From Fodinicurvata sp. EGI_FJ10296 (GTDB lineage: Bacteria; Pseudomonadota; Alphaproteobacteria; DSM-16000; Inquilinaceae): a stretch of 64,000 nt of DNA. The stretch lies in assembly GCF_040712075.1 (NCBI RefSeq), contig NZ_JBFCVL010000008.1:238513-302512 (forward strand), read 5' to 3'. The notes under the pieces were generated by a model. It did no database searches. It was given only the letters and a program-made list of their open reading frames with translations, and was not told where the DNA came from. Numbering within the stretch: the stretch's first letter is position 1; the number at the start of each line of letters is the position of its first letter. Positions 21,678-31,178 of the stretch are shown piece by piece. The position numbers and the translations under genes were made by a program.

Positions 21678-23210
21678 TCAGACGAAGGTCTTCGCGAAAC
21701 CACCGACCAGGTCATGAAGCCGCTTTTCGATGTCATCGTTCAGCGCCTTCTTTTCCCGGATCTCGTTCAGCAAATCGCTGCCCTTCACCCGGGCTTCCTC
21801 AAGAAGTCTGTGCTCGAACTCGTTCACCCGGTCAGCGTCGATATTATCCAGATAACCGCGGACACCGGCAAACAGCGACAGCACCTGCTCCTCGACAGGC
21901 AGCGGGCTCCGCTCACCCTGCTTGAGCAGCTGGGTCAGACGGGCGCCACGGGCGAGCAGCTTCTGCGTCGACGCGTCGAGATCCGAAGCAAACTGTGCGA
22001 ACGCTTCCATCTCGCGGTACTGTGCCAGTTCGAGCTTGATGGAACCGGCCACCTGTTTCATCGCCTTGATCTGGGCCGAAGAGCCGACCCGCGAGACGGA
22101 CAGCCCGACGTTAATGGCCGGCCGGATGCCCTTATAGAACAGCCCGGTCTCTAGGAAGATCTGACCGTCGGTGATCGAGATGACATTGGTCGGAATATAG
22201 GCGGAGACGTCGCCGGCCTGGGTTTCGATGATCGGCAGCGCCGTCAGCGATCCCGCACCATGCTCGTCATTCAGCTTCGCGGCACGCTCAAGAAGGCGGC
22301 TGTGAAGGTAGAAGACGTCACCCGGATAGGCTTCGCGGCCCGGCGGACGACGCAGCAGCAATGACATCTGGCGGTAAGCGACGGCCTGTTTGGAAAGATC
22401 GTCATACACGATCAGGCCGTGCATGCCATTGTCGCGGAAATATTCGCCCATGGCACAGCCGGCGTATGGAGCCAGGAACTGCAGCGGCGCCGGCTCGGAG
22501 GCCGTGGCGGCGACGACGATGGAATATTCCATCGCGCCGCTCTCTTCGAGCGACTTGACGATCTGCGCGACCGTCGACCGTTTCTGGCCGATCGCGACGT
22601 AGATGCAATAGAGTTTTTTGCTTTCGTCTTCGGCCTTGGCGTTAACGTCGCGCTGGTTGATGATCGTGTCGATCGCGACAGCCGTTTTACCGGTTTGACG
22701 GTCACCAATGATCAATTCGCGTTGTCCACGACCGATCGGCACGAGAGCGTCAACAGCCTTGATGCCTGTCTGCATCGGCTCGTGAACCGATTTGCGCGGA
22801 ATAATGCCCGGCGCCTTGGCTTCGACCCGTGTCATCTTCACGTCGGTCAACGGACCCTTGCCGTCGATCGGCGTTCCGAGACCATCAACGACGCGCCCGA
22901 GCAGCCCCGGTCCGACAGGCACCTCGACGATTTCGCCGGTACGCTTGACGGTGTCGCCCTCTTTGATATCGCGGTCGGAGCCGAAAATCACGATGCCGAC
23001 ATTGTCCGTTTCGAGATTGAGGGCCATGCCCTTGATCCCGTTCGGAAATTCGACCATCTCGCCGGCCTTGACGTTGTCCATCCCGTAGACACGGGCAACG
23101 CCGTCACCGATCGACAGGACCTGACCCACCTCGGCGACGTCGGCCTCGGTCCCGAAATTGGCGATCTGGTCCTTGATGATCGCGGAAATTTCGGCGGCAC
23201 GGATTTGCAT
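21678..23210 (-). CDS. atpA: ATP synthase F1 alpha subunit
   Basis: 510 residues from the ATG at 23210, which overlaps the atpH stop (TGATG). Non-catalytic nucleotide-binding subunit. Walker A loop [15 protein letters not shown] (about residues 170-184) and the signature [15 protein letters not shown] are intact. N-terminal [15 protein letters not shown] contacts the delta subunit. Canonical in length and sequence. Confidence 0.99.
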   Translation of the reverse strand: MQIRAAEISAIIKDQIANFGTEADVAEVGQVLSIGDGVARVYGMDNVKAGEMVEFPNGIKGMALNLETDNVGIVIFGSDRDIKEGDTVKRTGEIVEVPVGPGLLGRVVDGLGTPIDGKGPLTDVKMTRVEAKAPGIIPRKSVHEPMQTGIKAVDALVPIGRGQRELIIGDRQTGKTAVAIDTIINQRDVNAKAEDESKKLYCIYVAIGQKRSTVAQIVKSLEESGAMEYSIVVAATASEPAPLQFLAPYAGCAMGEYFRDNGMHGLIVYDDLSKQAVAYRQMSLLLRRPPGREAYPGDVFYLHSRLLERAAKLNDEHGAGSLTALPIIETQAGDVSAYIPTNVISITDGQIFLETGLFYKGIRPAINVGLSVSRVGSSAQIKAMKQVAGSIKLELAQYREMEAFAQFASDLDASTQKLLARGARLTQLLKQGERSPLPVEEQVLSLFAGVRGYLDNIDADRVNEFEHRLLEEARVKGSDLLNEIREKKALNDDIEKRLHDLVGGFAKTFV

Positions 23211-23770
23211 CAACCAATCCCCTTCATGGCGAGTTGTAGTGTACTGAGCTTGGTGCGAAGCGAGAAATCGATCATCCGGGAGCCGATCTGGACGATCATT
23301 CCGCCCAGAATGTCCTTGTCGACGGTAACGTTGACAGACACATTCTGCCCGACCGCCTTCTTTATCTGATCGACCAATGCGTCGCGCTGGGTGTCGGACA
23401 GGTCGTTGGACGTGGTCACGTCGGCCACGATCTCGCCCCGGCGGCGCGCCAATTCCTCAAGATAGGTCTCGATCATCCTGGGAAGCGCGAACAATCGCCG
23501 GTTGGCAGCCACCACCCCGACGAAACGCCGGGTCAACTCGGAAACACCGGCCTTTTCCAGCACGGCGTCCATCACGTTGCGCTGGTCGTCGCGCGACAGG
23601 CCCGGCGCGGCGATGACACGGCGAAGATCGTCACTTTCGGCCATGGCCGCCTTGACGACCTTGAGATCGTCGGCAACCTGATCCAGGGCCTTGGACTCGT
23701 CGGCCAAGTCGAAAAGGGCTGTCGCATATCGCAGAGCGATGCTTGATGCCCCTGAACTCGAAGATGCCAC
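23210..23770 (-). CDS. atpH: ATP synthase F1 delta subunit
   Basis: 186 residues from a GTG at 23770, with GAGG seven bases upstream. Links F1 to the peripheral stalk. [21 protein letters not shown] at the N-terminus and the C-terminal [20 protein letters not shown] are the family ends. The frame stays open to 24199 but the upstream part has no delta-like sequence. First gene of the operon; the F0 genes are elsewhere, as in other alphaproteobacteria. Confidence 0.97.
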   Translation of the reverse strand: MASSSSGASSIALRYATALFDLADESKALDQVADDLKVVKAAMAESDDLRRVIAAPGLSRDDQRNVMDAVLEKAGVSELTRRFVGVVAANRRLFALPRMIETYLEELARRRGEIVADVTTSNDLSDTQRDALVDQIKKAVGQNVSVNVTVDKDILGGMIVQIGSRMIDFSLRTKLSTLQLAMKGIG

Positions 23771-24122
23771 CGGAAACCTCGAACAGTCAGGTTTGCGCCC
23801 GAAACGAAGAGGGCAGGAGAATGCGGATCCATTTAGACGGATACACGGATGATGCGCGACCCCTGGATGGGATCGCGAACGGGCGTCATCTAACACACCC
23901 ATCAGGGCCGCGCAACAACCCAACCGCCCGAACCCTGCCACAATCCGCCCACCGCCCGTGAGCGGGTCGGCTAGAACATTGACGCGGGACGATGTCGGCG
24001 CGCTGTTTCCTGCTGGTAAACTGAGCATTCGAAAACGGAGGCGTCGTGACAGGATGACATGACGCACATAAAGGGCCACTTCAAGTTCCAACGCTGAACA
24101 TGACGGGACAGGGAAGCCTTCG
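23771..24122. other. intergenic region between divergent atpH and cytochrome b561 gene
   Basis: 352 bases with no supported gene. It must contain the atp operon promoter (minus) and possibly that of the cytochrome b561 gene (plus). A weak TTGCGC/TAGATG pair with 17-base spacing can be read on the minus strand near 23885-23925, but it is not convincing. Nothing else stands out. Confidence 0.5.
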
Positions 24123-24692
24123 ATGATGTTGCGCAACACCACCGATCGATGGGGCACCATCGCCCAGTTGCTCCACTGGGCGATCGCCGTCCTGATCATC
24201 GCGATGATCGGCCTCGGCTGGTATATGAACAGCCTGCCGCCCGGTCCCGAGCAATTTCAGTTGTATGCCCTACACAAGGCGACCGGGCTGATCATTCTGG
24301 CGCTGGTCGTTGTTCGAATCATCTGGCGGCTGATCAATCCGGCACCGGTTCTGCCAGATACGCTCAAGCCCCATGAGCGTGTCCTGGCCGGCGTTACCCA
24401 CACCGGTCTTTACGTACTGATCCTGGCAATGCCCGTAACCGGATATATCATCAATTCGGCTTCCGGGTTTCCGATGACCCTCTACGGCCTCGTCACCGTG
24501 CCTAATCTGATCCCGAGTGACGGTGATCTGCAGGACCTGGCCGAGGTCGTGCACATTTGGCTTTCGCGCCTCCTGATCGCGGTGGTTTTCCTGCATGTCG
24601 GCGCAGCGCTGAAGCACCATTTCGTTTTGAAGGACGATACCCTGTTGCGAATGCTGCCGTTCGCACGCCAATCACCAAAACGGAGAAACTGA
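24123..24692 (+). CDS. cytochrome b561 family protein
   Basis: 189 residues, four membrane helices. Binds two hemes b and passes electrons within the inner membrane. Heme-ligand histidines are in QLLHWAIAV (about residue 18), ALHKATGL, and LHVGAALKHHFV at the C-terminus. It is one base upstream of the YceI gene; this pair is common and is thought to link quinone or lipid-binding YceI proteins to electron transfer. Start is the first of two ATGs, at 24123 or 24126. Confidence 0.93.
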   Translation: MMLRNTTDRWGTIAQLLHWAIAVLIIAMIGLGWYMNSLPPGPEQFQLYALHKATGLIILALVVVRIIWRLINPAPVLPDTLKPHERVLAGVTHTGLYVLILAMPVTGYIINSASGFPMTLYGLVTVPNLIPSDGDLQDLAEVVHIWLSRLLIAVVFLHVGAALKHHFVLKDDTLLRMLPFARQSPKRRN

Positions 24693-24693
24693 A

Positions 24694-25263
24694 ATGTCGG
24701 TAACGAGAATCAGAATTTTCACCGCCGCCCTGGCGGCAATCGGCCTCAGCACCGCGCCCGCTGCCGCCGACAGCTGGACCGTCGACCACGATGAGAGCCG
24801 TCTGGGCGTTGTCGCAACGCAGATGGGAAGCGAGTTCACGGCCGCCTTCGAATCGTTCCGGGCCGACATCGAATTCGATCCCGACGCCCTGGACGATGCC
24901 CATGTCCGTGTCGTCATCGATGTTGCCAGCTTTACCAGCGACAGTCGCGACCGCGACGGGAACGTTACGAACTCGGAATGGTTTGCCGCCGGGAACCACC
25001 CCGAAGCGGTCTTCGAAACGACAGCTTTCCGGGAAACGGACCAGGGCTACGAAGCCGACGCCACGCTGAGGATCAAGGGCGTCAGCCGGGATGTGACCCT
25101 GCCGTTCACGCTGGAGATCGACGACGATCGCGCCCATATGCAAGGCGAACTCGACCTCGTCAGAACGGCCTTCAATGTCGGCGAGGGGCAGTGGGAGAGC
25201 GGCGACACCGTCGGCCTGGATGTCACCGTGACGGTGGATCTGGTCGCCAGCCGCGCCGACTGA
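24694..25263 (+). CDS. YceI family periplasmic lipid-binding protein
   Basis: 189 residues. A signal peptide (cleavage about residue 26, after PAAA) precedes a lipocalin-like beta-barrel that binds polyisoprenoid-type lipids. Recognisable segments are SWTVDHDESRLGVVATQ, RDGNVTNSEWFAAGNHP and LRIKGVSRDVTLPFTLEI. GGAG lies 10-12 bases upstream of the ATG. Coupled to the cytochrome b561 gene and convergent with priA six bases away. Confidence 0.93.
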   Translation: MSVTRIRIFTAALAAIGLSTAPAAADSWTVDHDESRLGVVATQMGSEFTAAFESFRADIEFDPDALDDAHVRVVIDVASFTSDSRDRDGNVTNSEWFAAGNHPEAVFETTAFRETDQGYEADATLRIKGVSRDVTLPFTLEIDDDRAHMQGELDLVRTAFNVGEGQWESGDTVGLDVTVTVDLVASRAD

Positions 25264-25269
25264 TCGGGA

Positions 25270-27579
25270 TCACATAAATGAGTAAGGATCGACATCGACG
25301 GTGACCTTTACCGAAGCCGGAACGCTGACCTTGCCGATCCAGTCGTTCAGAACCTGCTGAATCGGCACCCGGCGGTCGGCGGTCATAAGCAGTCGGCGGC
25401 GATGCCGGCCGCGCAACAGAGCAAGGGGCGCTGGCGCCGGACCGACGACGGACACCGCCGGATCGCCAGCCGGCGCCGTCCGGCCGAGATCCCGGGCAAC
25501 TCTGTCTGCGGTTGCTGCATCGGGACCGGAAACGATCACGGCGGCCATGCGGGTAAAGGGCGGCAATCCGTGCCGGCGCCGCTCCTCCAGCAGATCGTCG
25601 CGAAATCCGTCACGGTCACCGCTGGTAAGGGCGGCGATAACGGGATGCTCGGGAGCCCTTGTCTGCAACAGAACGGTTCCTGACGTCTCGGCCCGGCCGG
25701 ATCGCCCGCCGACCTGGCTGAGTAGCTGATAGGTCCGCTCGAAGGCCCTGAAGTCGCCGCCCTCGAATCCGATATCGGAGTCAACGACGACGACCAGTGA
25801 CAGCAGGGGGAAATTGTGCCCCTTGGCGACAAGTTGGGTGCCGATGACCAGATCGACATCCCGTGACTGGACCCTGGCGATCATATCAGCGGCCTGTGCC
25901 GCTGTGTGAATGACATCCGACGCCATGATAATCGAGCGCGCATCCGGGAACAGATCGGCGACTTCTTCGGCGATGCGCTCGACACCCGGACCGCAGGGCA
26001 CGAAGCTTTCCTCGGCGCCGCAGCTTTCGCATTTCGGCGGCAACCGGCTGGAATGGCCGCAATGGTGACACATCAGGCGGCCGGAAAGCCGGTGCTCGAC
26101 CAGCCAAGCAGTGCAATTCGGGCATTCGAGCCGATGTCCACAGGCGCTGCACAGCGTCAAGGGCGCATAGCCGCGGCGATTGAGGAATATCATCGCCTGC
26201 TCTTCGCGGGCCATGGTCTCGCGGATCGCGTCGACGACGCCGGGCGCGATGAAGCGGCCGCGCGGCGGCCTGTCGCGCCGCAGATCGACGGTCTCCACAT
26301 GAGGCAATACCGCCTGCCCGTGCCGGTCGGGCAGCACGAGGTGACGATATCGCCCGGCCCTGGCATTGCCGAGCGTCTCAAGACTGGGGGTCGCGGAGGC
26401 CAGAACGACCGGACAGCCGACCATCTTGGCACGCACGACCGCCATATCGCGGGCATTGTAGACGACGCCGTCTTCCTGCTTGAACGCGCCGTCATGCTCC
26501 TCGTCGACCACGATCAGGCCGAGTTTCGGCAATGGCAGGAACAGGGCCGAACGTGCCCCGACCACGACGGACGCCGTTCCTGCGGCGGCCGCGCGCCACG
26601 TCTCCCGCCGACGCGCGCTGGTCACTTCGGAATGCCAGGCGCGGGGATCGAAACCGAATCGGTGGCGAAAGCGCTCCAGCCATTGTGTAGAAAGTGCGAT
26701 TTCCGGCAACAGGACAAGGGCTTGGCGTCCCTGCCGCACGGCTTCGGCAATCGCCTCGAAATAAACCTCTGTCTTGCCGGAGCCGGTGACCCCGTCGAGA
26801 ACGAAGGGCTGGAAGCCAGCCTCATCCTCGGCACCGGCATTATCGGCGCTGGCGGGGTCCGGGCGACGCCTTACGGCCTCGACCAGGGCATCGGCGCAGG
26901 CTTGCTGATCCGGGCCCAGCTCCGGACCCGGCGGCAGATCTGTTGGCGGGCCCTCAACCGCGCTTTGGGGCGTCCGGACGAGTCGCTGCAGCAGTCCGTG
27001 ATCAGCCAGGCTTTTGATGACCCCTGCCCCGACCCCGGCTTCCGCCGCCAGATCGCTCGCGGTCAACGGCGGCAGACCCGCCGCTGCGGTCAGAACGCGT
27101 CGGCGCGCAGCGGTCAGCCGCACGCCCCCGACGTCGCTGGCCTCGCCATCGGGCGATGGCGACTCCTCCGGCAAAGCATACAAAGTTATGGGCCTTGGCG
27201 GATCCATGAGCGCCGGACTGCCGATCGCCAACCGGAGCACCGACCCCGGCGGCGCCATGACATATCGCGCCACCCAATCGATAAATGCACGGAACGAGCG
27301 CGTCAGCCGTGGCAGATCCAGAACGGCGACAATATCCTTGAGCCGGCCCGGGGCCACGTCGTCGCTTCCCGGCCCCCAGACGACACCGACCACTTCGCGC
27401 CGACCCAACGGCACGACGACGACGGTGCCGCTGGCAAGGGGGCTGATGCCGCCGTCGACGCCGGCCATGCCATCGGGCACACGATAGTCGAAGGCGCGCG
27501 GCAGAGGGGCAGCGACCAGCACCGAAACGCTCACGCCACTGCTTTCCGGGCAACTATCGAATAGCGGGGAGTCGATCAT
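25270..27579 (-). CDS. priA: primosomal protein N' (replication restart helicase PriA)
   Basis: About 769 residues from the ATG at 27579. PriA recognises stalled forks and reloads the replisome. N-terminal DNA-binding domain, then helicase core with Walker A DGVTGSGKTEVYF (about residue 262) and DEEH box VVDEEHDGAFKQ. The zinc-binding insert with eight cysteines in CxxC pairs lies about residues 476-526 (CSACG, CPNC, CHHCG, CESCG). The frame is open up to 28143 but that stretch is antisense to the divergent DUF484 gene and has no PriA sequence. Slightly longer than average. Confidence 0.97.
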   Translation of the reverse strand: MIDSPLFDSCPESSGVSVSVLVAAPLPRAFDYRVPDGMAGVDGGISPLASGTVVVVPLGRREVVGVVWGPGSDDVAPGRLKDIVAVLDLPRLTRSFRAFIDWVARYVMAPPGSVLRLAIGSPALMDPPRPITLYALPEESPSPDGEASDVGGVRLTAARRRVLTAAAGLPPLTASDLAAEAGVGAGVIKSLADHGLLQRLVRTPQSAVEGPPTDLPPGPELGPDQQACADALVEAVRRRPDPASADNAGAEDEAGFQPFVLDGVTGSGKTEVYFEAIAEAVRQGRQALVLLPEIALSTQWLERFRHRFGFDPRAWHSEVTSARRRETWRAAAAGTASVVVGARSALFLPLPKLGLIVVDEEHDGAFKQEDGVVYNARDMAVVRAKMVGCPVVLASATPSLETLGNARAGRYRHLVLPDRHGQAVLPHVETVDLRRDRPPRGRFIAPGVVDAIRETMAREEQAMIFLNRRGYAPLTLCSACGHRLECPNCTAWLVEHRLSGRLMCHHCGHSSRLPPKCESCGAEESFVPCGPGVERIAEEVADLFPDARSIIMASDVIHTAAQAADMIARVQSRDVDLVIGTQLVAKGHNFPLLSLVVVVDSDIGFEGGDFRAFERTYQLLSQVGGRSGRAETSGTVLLQTRAPEHPVIAALTSGDRDGFRDDLLEERRRHGLPPFTRMAAVIVSGPDAATADRVARDLGRTAPAGDPAVSVVGPAPAPLALLRGRHRRRLLMTADRRVPIQQVLNDWIGKVSVPASVKVTVDVDPYSFM

Positions 27580-27679
27580 CGGTGACGGCCTCGGAGAACG
27601 GAATCCGGCATGGGCGGACACTGGCACGCGTCTGGCGCCAGAGGAATGCCTAACCGCCACCTTTTCAGCGATACGACCC

Positions 27680-28609
27680 ATGGAAGCAAAAAACACCCTT
27701 GCCGTGACCGCCGCCAGGATGTTCATTGTCTGGATGGAACCCGACGGCTGGGACGAGGCGACGATCGTGAGCGAAAAGGCGAAATCACCGAGCGGCGGCA
27801 ATGCCGACCCCAATTCCAGCGGCCAATCCGTCAGCAACGGAGGGGGCGGCGATGGGGGAAGCACGGAGAACGGGCTGGCCGGCAAAGGCGTCGCCAGGCA
27901 GGCTGAAACGGGCTCGACGTTGTCCACCGAAGAGGCCGTTGGCTTTTTTCTGCGGCGCAACCCGGACTTTCTGGCCGGTTTCCTGGACGAAAATCCGGAC
28001 ATGCTGCTGAAGATCCGGCCGCCGGAAGCCCCGAAATCTGACGGTGTTGTCGATCTTCGCCATGTGATGCTGGAGCGGCTCCGGGACGAAGTGACCCGCC
28101 TGAAAGAACAGCAGCGCGGTATCATCAGCGCATCGCGGGCCAATCTGACGATACAGAACCGGGTCCATTCTGCGGCGCTGCATCTGCTCGACGCCGACAG
28201 CTTTCAGCGGCTTATCGATACGATCGCGAACGACCTGCCGGCAATGCTCGACCTTGACATGGCCGCCCTCATCATCGAGCGGAGCGGCAATGATAGCGAA
28301 CCGCATGTCGACGCCCCCGGCGTCCGCGTCGTCCCGCCGGATTTCATCGATAATCGGCTGGAAGGGCAGGAAATCCTCCTGCAATCGGAAATCGGCGGCG
28401 ATGAACATCTGTATGGCGATTCCGGGAAGCAGGTGCGCAGCCAGGCGCTCATCCGGCTGACGGTTTCCTCCCAGACACCGCCTTGCCTTCTTGCCCTCGG
28501 GTCGAGCGAACCCGACATGTTTCAGGACGGCATGCGCACCGACCTGACCGCCTTTCTGGCGCGGATCATGGAGCGGTGCATACGACTGTGGCTGGACCTG
28601 CCGGAATGA
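27680..28609 (+). CDS. DUF484 family protein
   Basis: Up to 309 residues; starts at 27680, 27719 or 27734 are all possible. The conserved part begins near residue 90 (EEAVGFFLRRNPDFLAGF) and shows the GAF-like DUF484 layout, with a helix (MLERLRDEVTRLKEQQ) and a core ending ARIMERCIRLWLDLP. Residues about 30-75 are Gly-, Ser- and Asn-rich and look disordered. DUF484 genes are commonly found just before xerC; here the stop overlaps the xerC ATG (ATGA, 28606-28609). Function unknown, possibly signalling to the recombinase or cell division. Confidence 0.85.
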   Translation: MEAKNTLAVTAARMFIVWMEPDGWDEATIVSEKAKSPSGGNADPNSSGQSVSNGGGGDGGSTENGLAGKGVARQAETGSTLSTEEAVGFFLRRNPDFLAGFLDENPDMLLKIRPPEAPKSDGVVDLRHVMLERLRDEVTRLKEQQRGIISASRANLTIQNRVHSAALHLLDADSFQRLIDTIANDLPAMLDLDMAALIIERSGNDSEPHVDAPGVRVVPPDFIDNRLEGQEILLQSEIGGDEHLYGDSGKQVRSQALIRLTVSSQTPPCLLALGSSEPDMFQDGMRTDLTAFLARIMERCIRLWLDLPE

Positions 28610-29712
28610 CGGGCCGGGCCGCGCCTCCCCCGGCCCGATCACCGGCCCAATCCCCGGCCCAATCCCCGGCCCCGCCAACGGATGAACGCACTTCCGCATC
28701 GCAGAATCCCGCCTCACACCCATCGACCAGAGAGAGCAGCGACGATTCGGCCGGGTATGCCCCGGACGTCGCGGCACCGGATCTGGCCGCCGCCCTCGGG
28801 CAGTGGCGTCGATGGCTGACAACGGAAAAGCAGTACGCCGACCATACGGTTCGAGCCTATTGCAGCGACTGCCGAAAATTCCTTTCATTCCTCATGGCCT
28901 ATCGCGGCTGCCAGCCCTCCCTGGCGACATTGGCTGGTCTGTCGCTGACCGATTTCAGGGCGTATCTTGCCCGGCAGGCCGGCAGCGGTCTGGGCGCAGC
29001 CAGCCGGGCCCGCGGTTTGTCCGGCATACGAAGCCTGTTCTTCTATTTTGACCGCCGCGGCATTCTTCACAATCCGGCCATCGCGGCCCTCACGACCCCG
29101 CGCCACAAGCCGCCGCTACCCCGCCCGTTGACTGTCGCGGATGCACTGGAGACCATCGATCAGGCTCCTTGCCTGTCACGGATCGCCTGGATCGGCCAGC
29201 GCGACGTTGCGCTGCTCAGCCTGCTGTATGGGGCCGGACTGCGCCTGGGCGAGGCTCTGGCTCTCGATTGCCGGGCCTTCTCCGGATCCGACAACCTCGT
29301 CGTCGATGGCAAGGGCGGCCGCCAACGCGTGGTCCCGCTGCTGCAGACCATTGCACGGCGGGTGGATGTCTATCTGCACGCAAGGCCCTTTGCCCGAACA
29401 CCGGAAAGCCCACTTTTCGTCGGCCTTCGGGGCGGACGGCTCAATCCGGGCGTCGCGGAGAGACAGGTCCGGCGGCTGCGGGAGGTACTGTCATTGCCGG
29501 ATTCGGTGACACCGCACGCCATGCGCCACAGCTTTGCCAGCCATCTGCTGGCCTCTGGCGGTGATCTGCGCACGATCCAGGACCTGCTGGGCCACGCGTC
29601 GCTTTCGACGACGCAACGCTATACCGATGTCGATGACGCCCGCTTGCTGGAACTGCACGCTGCGACCCATCCTCGTGGCGGCGCAAAACGCAGGGGAGAG
29701 CCGGGAAAGTGA
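28606..29712 (+). CDS. xerC: tyrosine recombinase XerC
   Basis: About 368 residues. With XerD it resolves chromosome dimers at dif. A disordered tail of about 65 residues comes first, including a four-residue repeat (SPAQ). The SAM-like core-binding domain starts at ALGQWRRWLTTEKQYADHT. Catalytic residues: Arg in GAGLRLGEAL (about 211), Lys in DGKGGRQR, His and Arg in TPHAMRHSFASHLL (about 304-307), His in LLGHASLSTTQRYT and Tyr in the same motif (about 340). Complete. Translationally coupled to the DUF484 gene. Confidence 0.95.
   Translation: MTGRAAPPPARSPAQSPAQSPAPPTDERTSASQNPASHPSTRESSDDSAGYAPDVAAPDLAAALGQWRRWLTTEKQYADHTVRAYCSDCRKFLSFLMAYRGCQPSLATLAGLSLTDFRAYLARQAGSGLGAASRARGLSGIRSLFFYFDRRGILHNPAIAALTTPRHKPPLPRPLTVADALETIDQAPCLSRIAWIGQRDVALLSLLYGAGLRLGEALALDCRAFSGSDNLVVDGKGGRQRVVPLLQTIARRVDVYLHARPFARTPESPLFVGLRGGRLNPGVAERQVRRLREVLSLPDSVTPHAMRHSFASHLLASGGDLRTIQDLLGHASLSTTQRYTDVDDARLLELHAATHPRGGAKRRGEPGK
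28630..28672 (+). repeat. 12-bp tandem repeat inside the xerC N-terminus
   Basis: Units at 28630-28641 (one variant), 28642-28653 and 28654-28665 (identical) and a partial unit to 28672. The unit encodes SPAQ-like residues and keeps frame. Confidence 0.85.
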
Positions 29713-29881
29713 CCGGCAAATTTCATGAGCACTTTTCTGAGCGCGCGTTATAGTGTAACAAGACAGGATCGGGCACGATGATCATTGCCGGGGCAATTCT
29801 GCTGCGTCAGGTATCATGCCCACCGCCGGGACGTTTTCAACCCGGTGCGGATTGAGCCCGGTTTGGGACGAGGACGGTACC

Positions 29882-30091
29882 ATGTGCCACGAAAAACAGC
29901 TTGGCGAAAAGGAATGCCGGTGCCGGGCCGCCGTCGCTCAAGCCTATGATGGCATGAGGCGCAGCGGCGCACCGGAAATGGTGGCGCTCGACGTCGCCAG
30001 CCGCGTCTATCGGCATTATCATCCGGAAAAATGTCCAGCACAGTCCCGGCTTGAGGTCGAGCTCTGGGTGCTTGAAAAGACCATCCACTAA
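29882..30091 (+). CDS. small conserved-looking hypothetical protein
   Basis: 69 residues; I do not recognise a named family. Start ATG 29882 has GAGG about nine bases upstream. The protein begins MCHEKQLGEKECRCRAAV, with three cysteines in the first 16 residues, and continues as helical sequence with VASRVYRHYHPEK. Looks like a compact helical protein, possibly metal binding through the Cys/His residues. Single gene between xerC and a convergent operon. The frame extends upstream to 29816 without good signals. Confidence 0.7.
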   Translation: MCHEKQLGEKECRCRAAVAQAYDGMRRSGAPEMVALDVASRVYRHYHPEKCPAQSRLEVELWVLEKTIH

Positions 30092-30166
30092 TCACGTATC
30101 GCCAGGCGCCCCCTCGAGAGAGACCGGCAACGGGCACATGACCTGCCGACAACTCGATGCCACTGG

Positions 30167-31129
30167 TCAAAGCAACGATCGGAACGGCGCGTTCGGCCTC
30201 AGATCGATCAGCGACCGGGCATGGGCCGTGTGAGCCGGTGTCGTTGCCGGGCCGCCGCCGATGATCGACGCGCCGACATCCAGCCAATCCTCTATCCAGT
30301 ACCCATACGCATCAGGCGCCGCAGCCGGACCGACGGGAAACGCGGCAGGCCCGTCGCCGTCGACACCGGCACGGCCGCCGAAACGCGTATCCGCCAGGGG
30401 TGCCAGACGTCGCAATTCAGGTGCCAGCCGGTCCGCGTCCGCCGACTGCAACAGGATCGCGTCAACGGGCAGCCCTTCGACGGCAGCGATGGCGTCGGCC
30501 AGAGGCTCGCCACCGGCCAGCGCTGCCGGGCGGCTGTCGTCGACAGCGAAACAAAGCCACACCGGCCGCCCGGTCATGGCCCCCGCCAGCGCCGCGGCCT
30601 CGGCCTCGCGGACCGACGTCATGCCGGTGCAGAAAATCAGATCGGATTCGGTCGCCATCATGTGCAGCAGATATTCGTAGACCCCAATCAGTTCAGTTAT
30701 GGGTCCCTCGTAGCGCCGCGTATCGGCCACCAGCGGCCCGAGACACGCCGCAACGCGGATCTCCCTGGAGGCCGCATCGCGCGCGGCGCACGCAATCCCG
30801 CAGGCCGTGAGAAGCAGATCGTCGAGCCTGCTTTCAAGACCCAGATCGTAAAGGCGGGTCGGCGTCAAAGGCGCGGTCGCCATGGTGATAATGTCGGCCC
30901 CGGCGGCAATATATGCGTCATGCACCGCGCGCAGCCGATCGGTGTCGGACATCAGCACGTCGAGCAGCGACAGCGGCCCCGCCGACAGTCCGGCCGGATC
31001 GGGCGGCTCGCTGGCGGCCTCGGTGTTGCCACCGGACGGCCCGCCCCATTGGCTCCCCCGCCGCCCGCCCCATCGGGCGATATCGCTGGCCGGATCGCCG
31101 TCCATGACGAATATCTCCGTCAACGGCAT
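30167..31129 (-). CDS. homocysteine S-methyltransferase-like protein lacking the zinc cysteines
   Basis: 320 residues. The TIM-barrel pattern of the family can be followed: AVHDAYIAAGADIITMATAP, then LGPLVADTRRYEG, and a C-terminal DWLDVGASIIGGGPATTP. In active members the last motif is GGCCGTTP and an earlier loop has a conserved NC; the three cysteines bind zinc and activate the thiol. Here the sequence is GGGPATTP and LLQSADAD, so all three are missing. The N-terminal glycine-rich motif is also altered and an insert rich in G, P and E follows it. It is the third gene after kdsB and pheA (49-base gap). Probably not a thiol methyltransferase; true role unknown. Confidence 0.8.
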   Translation of the reverse strand: MPLTEIFVMDGDPASDIARWGGRRGSQWGGPSGGNTEAASEPPDPAGLSAGPLSLLDVLMSDTDRLRAVHDAYIAAGADIITMATAPLTPTRLYDLGLESRLDDLLLTACGIACAARDAASREIRVAACLGPLVADTRRYEGPITELIGVYEYLLHMMATESDLIFCTGMTSVREAEAAALAGAMTGRPVWLCFAVDDSRPAALAGGEPLADAIAAVEGLPVDAILLQSADADRLAPELRRLAPLADTRFGGRAGVDGDGPAAFPVGPAAAPDAYGYWIEDWLDVGASIIGGGPATTPAHTAHARSLIDLRPNAPFRSLL

Positions 31130-31178
31130 GTCCTCCGCGTTCCTGACCTCCGGCCGATCATCAGATCACTCCGGTCGC

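Noticed and set aside
25906..27564. 552-codon plus-strand frame
   Set aside because: Antisense shadow of priA, whose motifs are certain on the other strand.
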